In this document: piece by piece, positions 12,811-13,985 of the stretch
Layout of the letters: every line of letters starts with the position of its first letter
Numbering within the stretch: the stretch's first letter is position 1
Source of the DNA: CF-161 sp035259145
GTDB lineage: Bacteria > Chloroflexota > Dormibacteria > Dormibacterales > Dormibacteraceae
Assembly: GCA_035259145.1 (NCBI GenBank)
Contig: DATFWQ010000050.1
Coordinates: 1 to 13,985, forward strand
Length of the DNA stretch: 13,985 nucleotides
Direction of reading: 5' to 3'
Notes under the pieces: generated by a model
Told to the model about the DNA's origin: nothing
Databases searched by the model: none
The model's input: only the letters and a program-made list of their open reading frames with translations
Program-made: the position numbers and the translations under genes

Positions 12811-13984
12811 CTTCAGCCATCCCAACCGCGCAAGTCCCCGAATACGGCCCCAGTGCCGGCATTGTTACCTGTCGCGAGCAGGTGACCGGTCGTTTCGCCG
12901 GCAGTAGGACGTATCGCGGGCCGCGTAAGTTCCAGTTAGCGGTCAGTTGTGGCCCAGTTGTGGCGAACTGTCGCGCACCCGGGCCATGACTCCTCCCACG
13001 CAACAACAAACCTGGCGGGGGGTCCCCGCGGGAGCTCGGGATCGAGTGCCGAACCAGAATGCGGTCGCGGCCAACGAGGACGTCCTTCACGAGCAGCCGA
13101 AGCACTCTCTGGCGGTCGGGGATTGAGGAGCCCTGAGCGGCCTCATGCAGGCGGGCGAGAAAGCTGGTCAGGTCGTCCGCCAGGGCGAGACAGCTCTCTC
13201 GGTCGATGATCTCTGCGTCGAGCGCATCGAGCTGCGTCCGCAGGCTGACCTCCTTCTTACGAAGCTCAGGCATCCGCCCGCGCAGCTCGTCGAGGGTTAG
13301 CAACTCCTCCTGGTACGCCTCAACCAGCCGCCTGGCGGCCGTGGTCACCCTCGCGAGCTCCCGCTCCAGCCGTGCTCGCAGATTCCTGGCCGGGTCTCCC
13401 TGACGGAGCTCGGCCAGGCGTCGCTCAAGTTCCGCTTCGATGAGTCTGGGGTCGGCGAGCAGGGCACTGACTTCCTTCCATACGACCGCGTCCAGCTCGT
13501 CTTGGCGTACCGGCTTCGCGTCGCAGACCCGGCCCTCCGGGTAGCGGTAGTCGTCGGAGCCGAGGCAACGGTAGTAGTAGAGCTTGCGAGCGCTGGTGCG
13601 CGTCGAGGTCCTGTAATACGCGTAGCCGCAATGCTCGCAGACCAGCAGACCCTGGAGCAGGCTGGGCTCCTTGGTGTTGCGAGCCGCGAAGCGCTTGTTC
13701 TGAGCCAGGCGCCGAGCCGCGAGGGCATGCACCTCCTCGCTGACGATGGGCGGGACGGGAACGTCGATCCACTCTTCGCGGGGCCGATCTCGATGTGCAG
13801 GATGCTGGGACATGCGGCGGCCGGCCAGTCGAACTCGCCGAGTGAGTGCAGGACGGACGTCCACACGTCCGGTCTTGCCGAAGCTGGCCCGGCCCGCATA
13901 GGCTGGGTTGCGCAGGAACCCCCAGATCGTGGAGCGGTCCCAAACCGCCTTACCGGTGGCGGTCGGGATGCCGCGACGGGTCAA
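12587..13984 (-). CDS. large serine recombinase, C-terminal part (5' end outside window)
   Basis: Resembles the large serine recombinases that integrate and excise mobile elements. Codons visible here begin in the Recombinase domain (PF07508): TRRGIPTATGKAVWDRST then IWGFLRNPAYAGRASFGKTG. A zinc ribbon follows (PF13408; C116, C119, C140, C154, in LLVCEHCGYAYYRTS and YYYRCLGSDD). A long charged coiled coil spans about 180-285, then VLRLLVKDVLVGRDRILVRH (294-313). The N-terminal resolvase domain with the catalytic serine lies beyond 13985. Family resemblance ends near residue 316 (about 13040), with LLLRGRSHG at 326-334. No stop occurs until 12587, so the frame runs about 130 further codons, the last part antisense to the lipoprotein gene. 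The tail may be genuine, or the original stop may have been lost at the element boundary. Confidence 0.85.
   Translation of the reverse strand: MTRRGIPTATGKAVWDRSTIWGFLRNPAYAGRASFGKTGRVDVRPALTRRVRLAGRRMSQHPAHRDRPREEWIDVPVPPIVSEEVHALAARRLAQNKRFAARNTKEPSLLQGLLVCEHCGYAYYRTSTRTSARKLYYYRCLGSDDYRYPEGRVCDAKPVRQDELDAVVWKEVSALLADPRLIEAELERRLAELRQGDPARNLRARLERELARVTTAARRLVEAYQEELLTLDELRGRMPELRKKEVSLRTQLDALDAEIIDRESCLALADDLTSFLARLHEAAQGSSIPDRQRVLRLLVKDVLVGRDRILVRHSIPSSRGDPPPGLLLRGRSHGPGARQFATTGPQLTANWNLRGPRYVLLPAKRPVTCSRQVTMPALGPYSGTCAVGMAEVRAPQVEELQPGPPSASRPSQSGKRFGTRRGPACRRQLPGRRQPLERSRRAPQPPGSSSPPPRTVPHRPHVPRS
12864..12886. repeat. imperfect 8-bp inverted repeat
   Basis: GTTACCTG (12864-12871) and CAGGTGAC (12879-12886) pair over 8 positions with one mismatch that becomes a G-U pair in RNA; the 7-nt loop is TCGCGAG. 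It lies 54 nt after the lipoprotein stop. No T-run follows in either direction, so it is at best a weak terminator. A recombinase or regulator binding site is the alternative. Confidence 0.45.
12933..12965. repeat. three tandem 11-bp repeats
   Basis: CAGTTAGCGGT (12933-12943), CAGTTGTGGCC (12944-12954) and CAGTTGTGGCG (12955-12965) follow one another without gaps. The last two differ only at the final base. The following AACTG (12966-12970) is the reverse complement of the CAGTT core, giving CAGTT-6 nt-AACTG. A period of one helical turn suggests protein binding on one DNA face. The relation to the recombinase is inferred from position only. Confidence 0.55.
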
Positions 13985-13985
13985 G

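Larger units (their letters stand above)
12811..13040. other. repeat-rich interval between lipoprotein gene and recombinase core
   Basis: This 230-bp stretch lies after the lipoprotein stop and before the family-like part of the recombinase. It is formally inside the open recombinase frame. It holds an inverted repeat (12864-12886), two copies of GCCGGCA (12855-12861 and 12897-12903), three tandem 11-bp repeats (12933-12965), and on the minus strand GGGAGGA (12997-12991) just before an ATG (12987) opening only 14 codons. No RNA gene is recognisable. It is the likely edge of a mobile element, but no attachment core can be defined from one copy. Confidence 0.45.

Noticed and set aside
12193..12825. 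210-codon minus-strand open frame over the lipoprotein gene
   Set aside because: Low-complexity Arg/Ala/Pro shadow; the plus strand has a convincing signal peptide and lipobox.
12943..12987. 14-codon minus-strand micro-ORF with GGGAGGA just before its ATG
   Set aside because: The ribosome-binding-like match is good, but the frame is tiny, nested in the open recombinase frame and encodes nothing recognisable; recorded only as part of the boundary interval.
1..13985. CRISPR array, tRNA/rRNA genes, toxin-antitoxin or defence cluster
   Set aside because: No spaced identical repeats, cloverleaf or rRNA-like segments, or defence-type domains were seen; apart from the recombinase and lipoprotein the genes are housekeeping.

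Overview
The window is GC-rich bacterial chromosome from a free-living, probably uncultured lineage. It carries a dense run of housekeeping genes on the minus strand, with a serine-recombinase element entering at the right edge. The gene orders scpA-scpB-rluB-cmk-plsC and rsmI-metG-tatD-rsmA, the high GC, frequent GTG/TTG starts, and first genes with a -10 box 7-9 nt before the start codon and no Shine-Dalgarno (leaderless-type starts) suggest a GC-rich Terrabacteria lineage such as Chloroflexota, Dormibacterota or Actinomycetota. That assignment is an inference; no rRNA or other decisive marker is present.

Layout. Positions 1-43 hold the first 14 codons of a minus-strand gene that leaves the window, divergent from a DedA-family membrane gene (68-670, plus). 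From about 12.18 kb down to 0.6 kb one long minus-strand gene train runs, in transcription order: scpA, scpB, rluB, cmk, plsC, dinG, rsmI, metG, tatD, rsmA (ksgA) and an MFS exporter. Most junctions overlap by 4-46 nt or are separated by 1-3 nt, so the genes probably form one translationally coupled operon. The only real gap is 95 nt between metG and tatD, and it contains a perfect 8-bp inverted repeat. The MFS gene ends inside the 3' end of dedA, a convergent overlap of 56 nt.

The operon joins chromosome segregation (ScpA/ScpB, the non-SMC subunits of condensin), ribosome and translation functions (RluB, RsmI, RsmA, MetG), nucleotide supply (Cmk), membrane lipid synthesis (PlsC) and DNA repair or turnover (DinG, TatD). 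A short divergent promoter region (12184-12204) lies between scpA and an unrecognised lipoprotein gene (12205-12810, plus).

Right end. Positions 13985 to about 13040 encode the C-terminal part of a large serine recombinase (Recombinase domain, zinc ribbon, coiled coil), lacking its catalytic N-terminus because the window ends. Its frame has no stop where the family normally ends, and it runs on antisense into the lipoprotein gene. The interval between them (12811-13040) contains an inverted repeat and three tandem 11-bp repeats.

I do not see a clear new multi-gene system. The observations most worth following are rluB having no ATG/GTG/TTG start in front of its S4 domain, with a well-placed ribosome binding site pointing at ATC; the missing first iron-sulfur cysteine in DinG; the paired leaderless-type divergent promoters; and the repeat-rich recombinase boundary.
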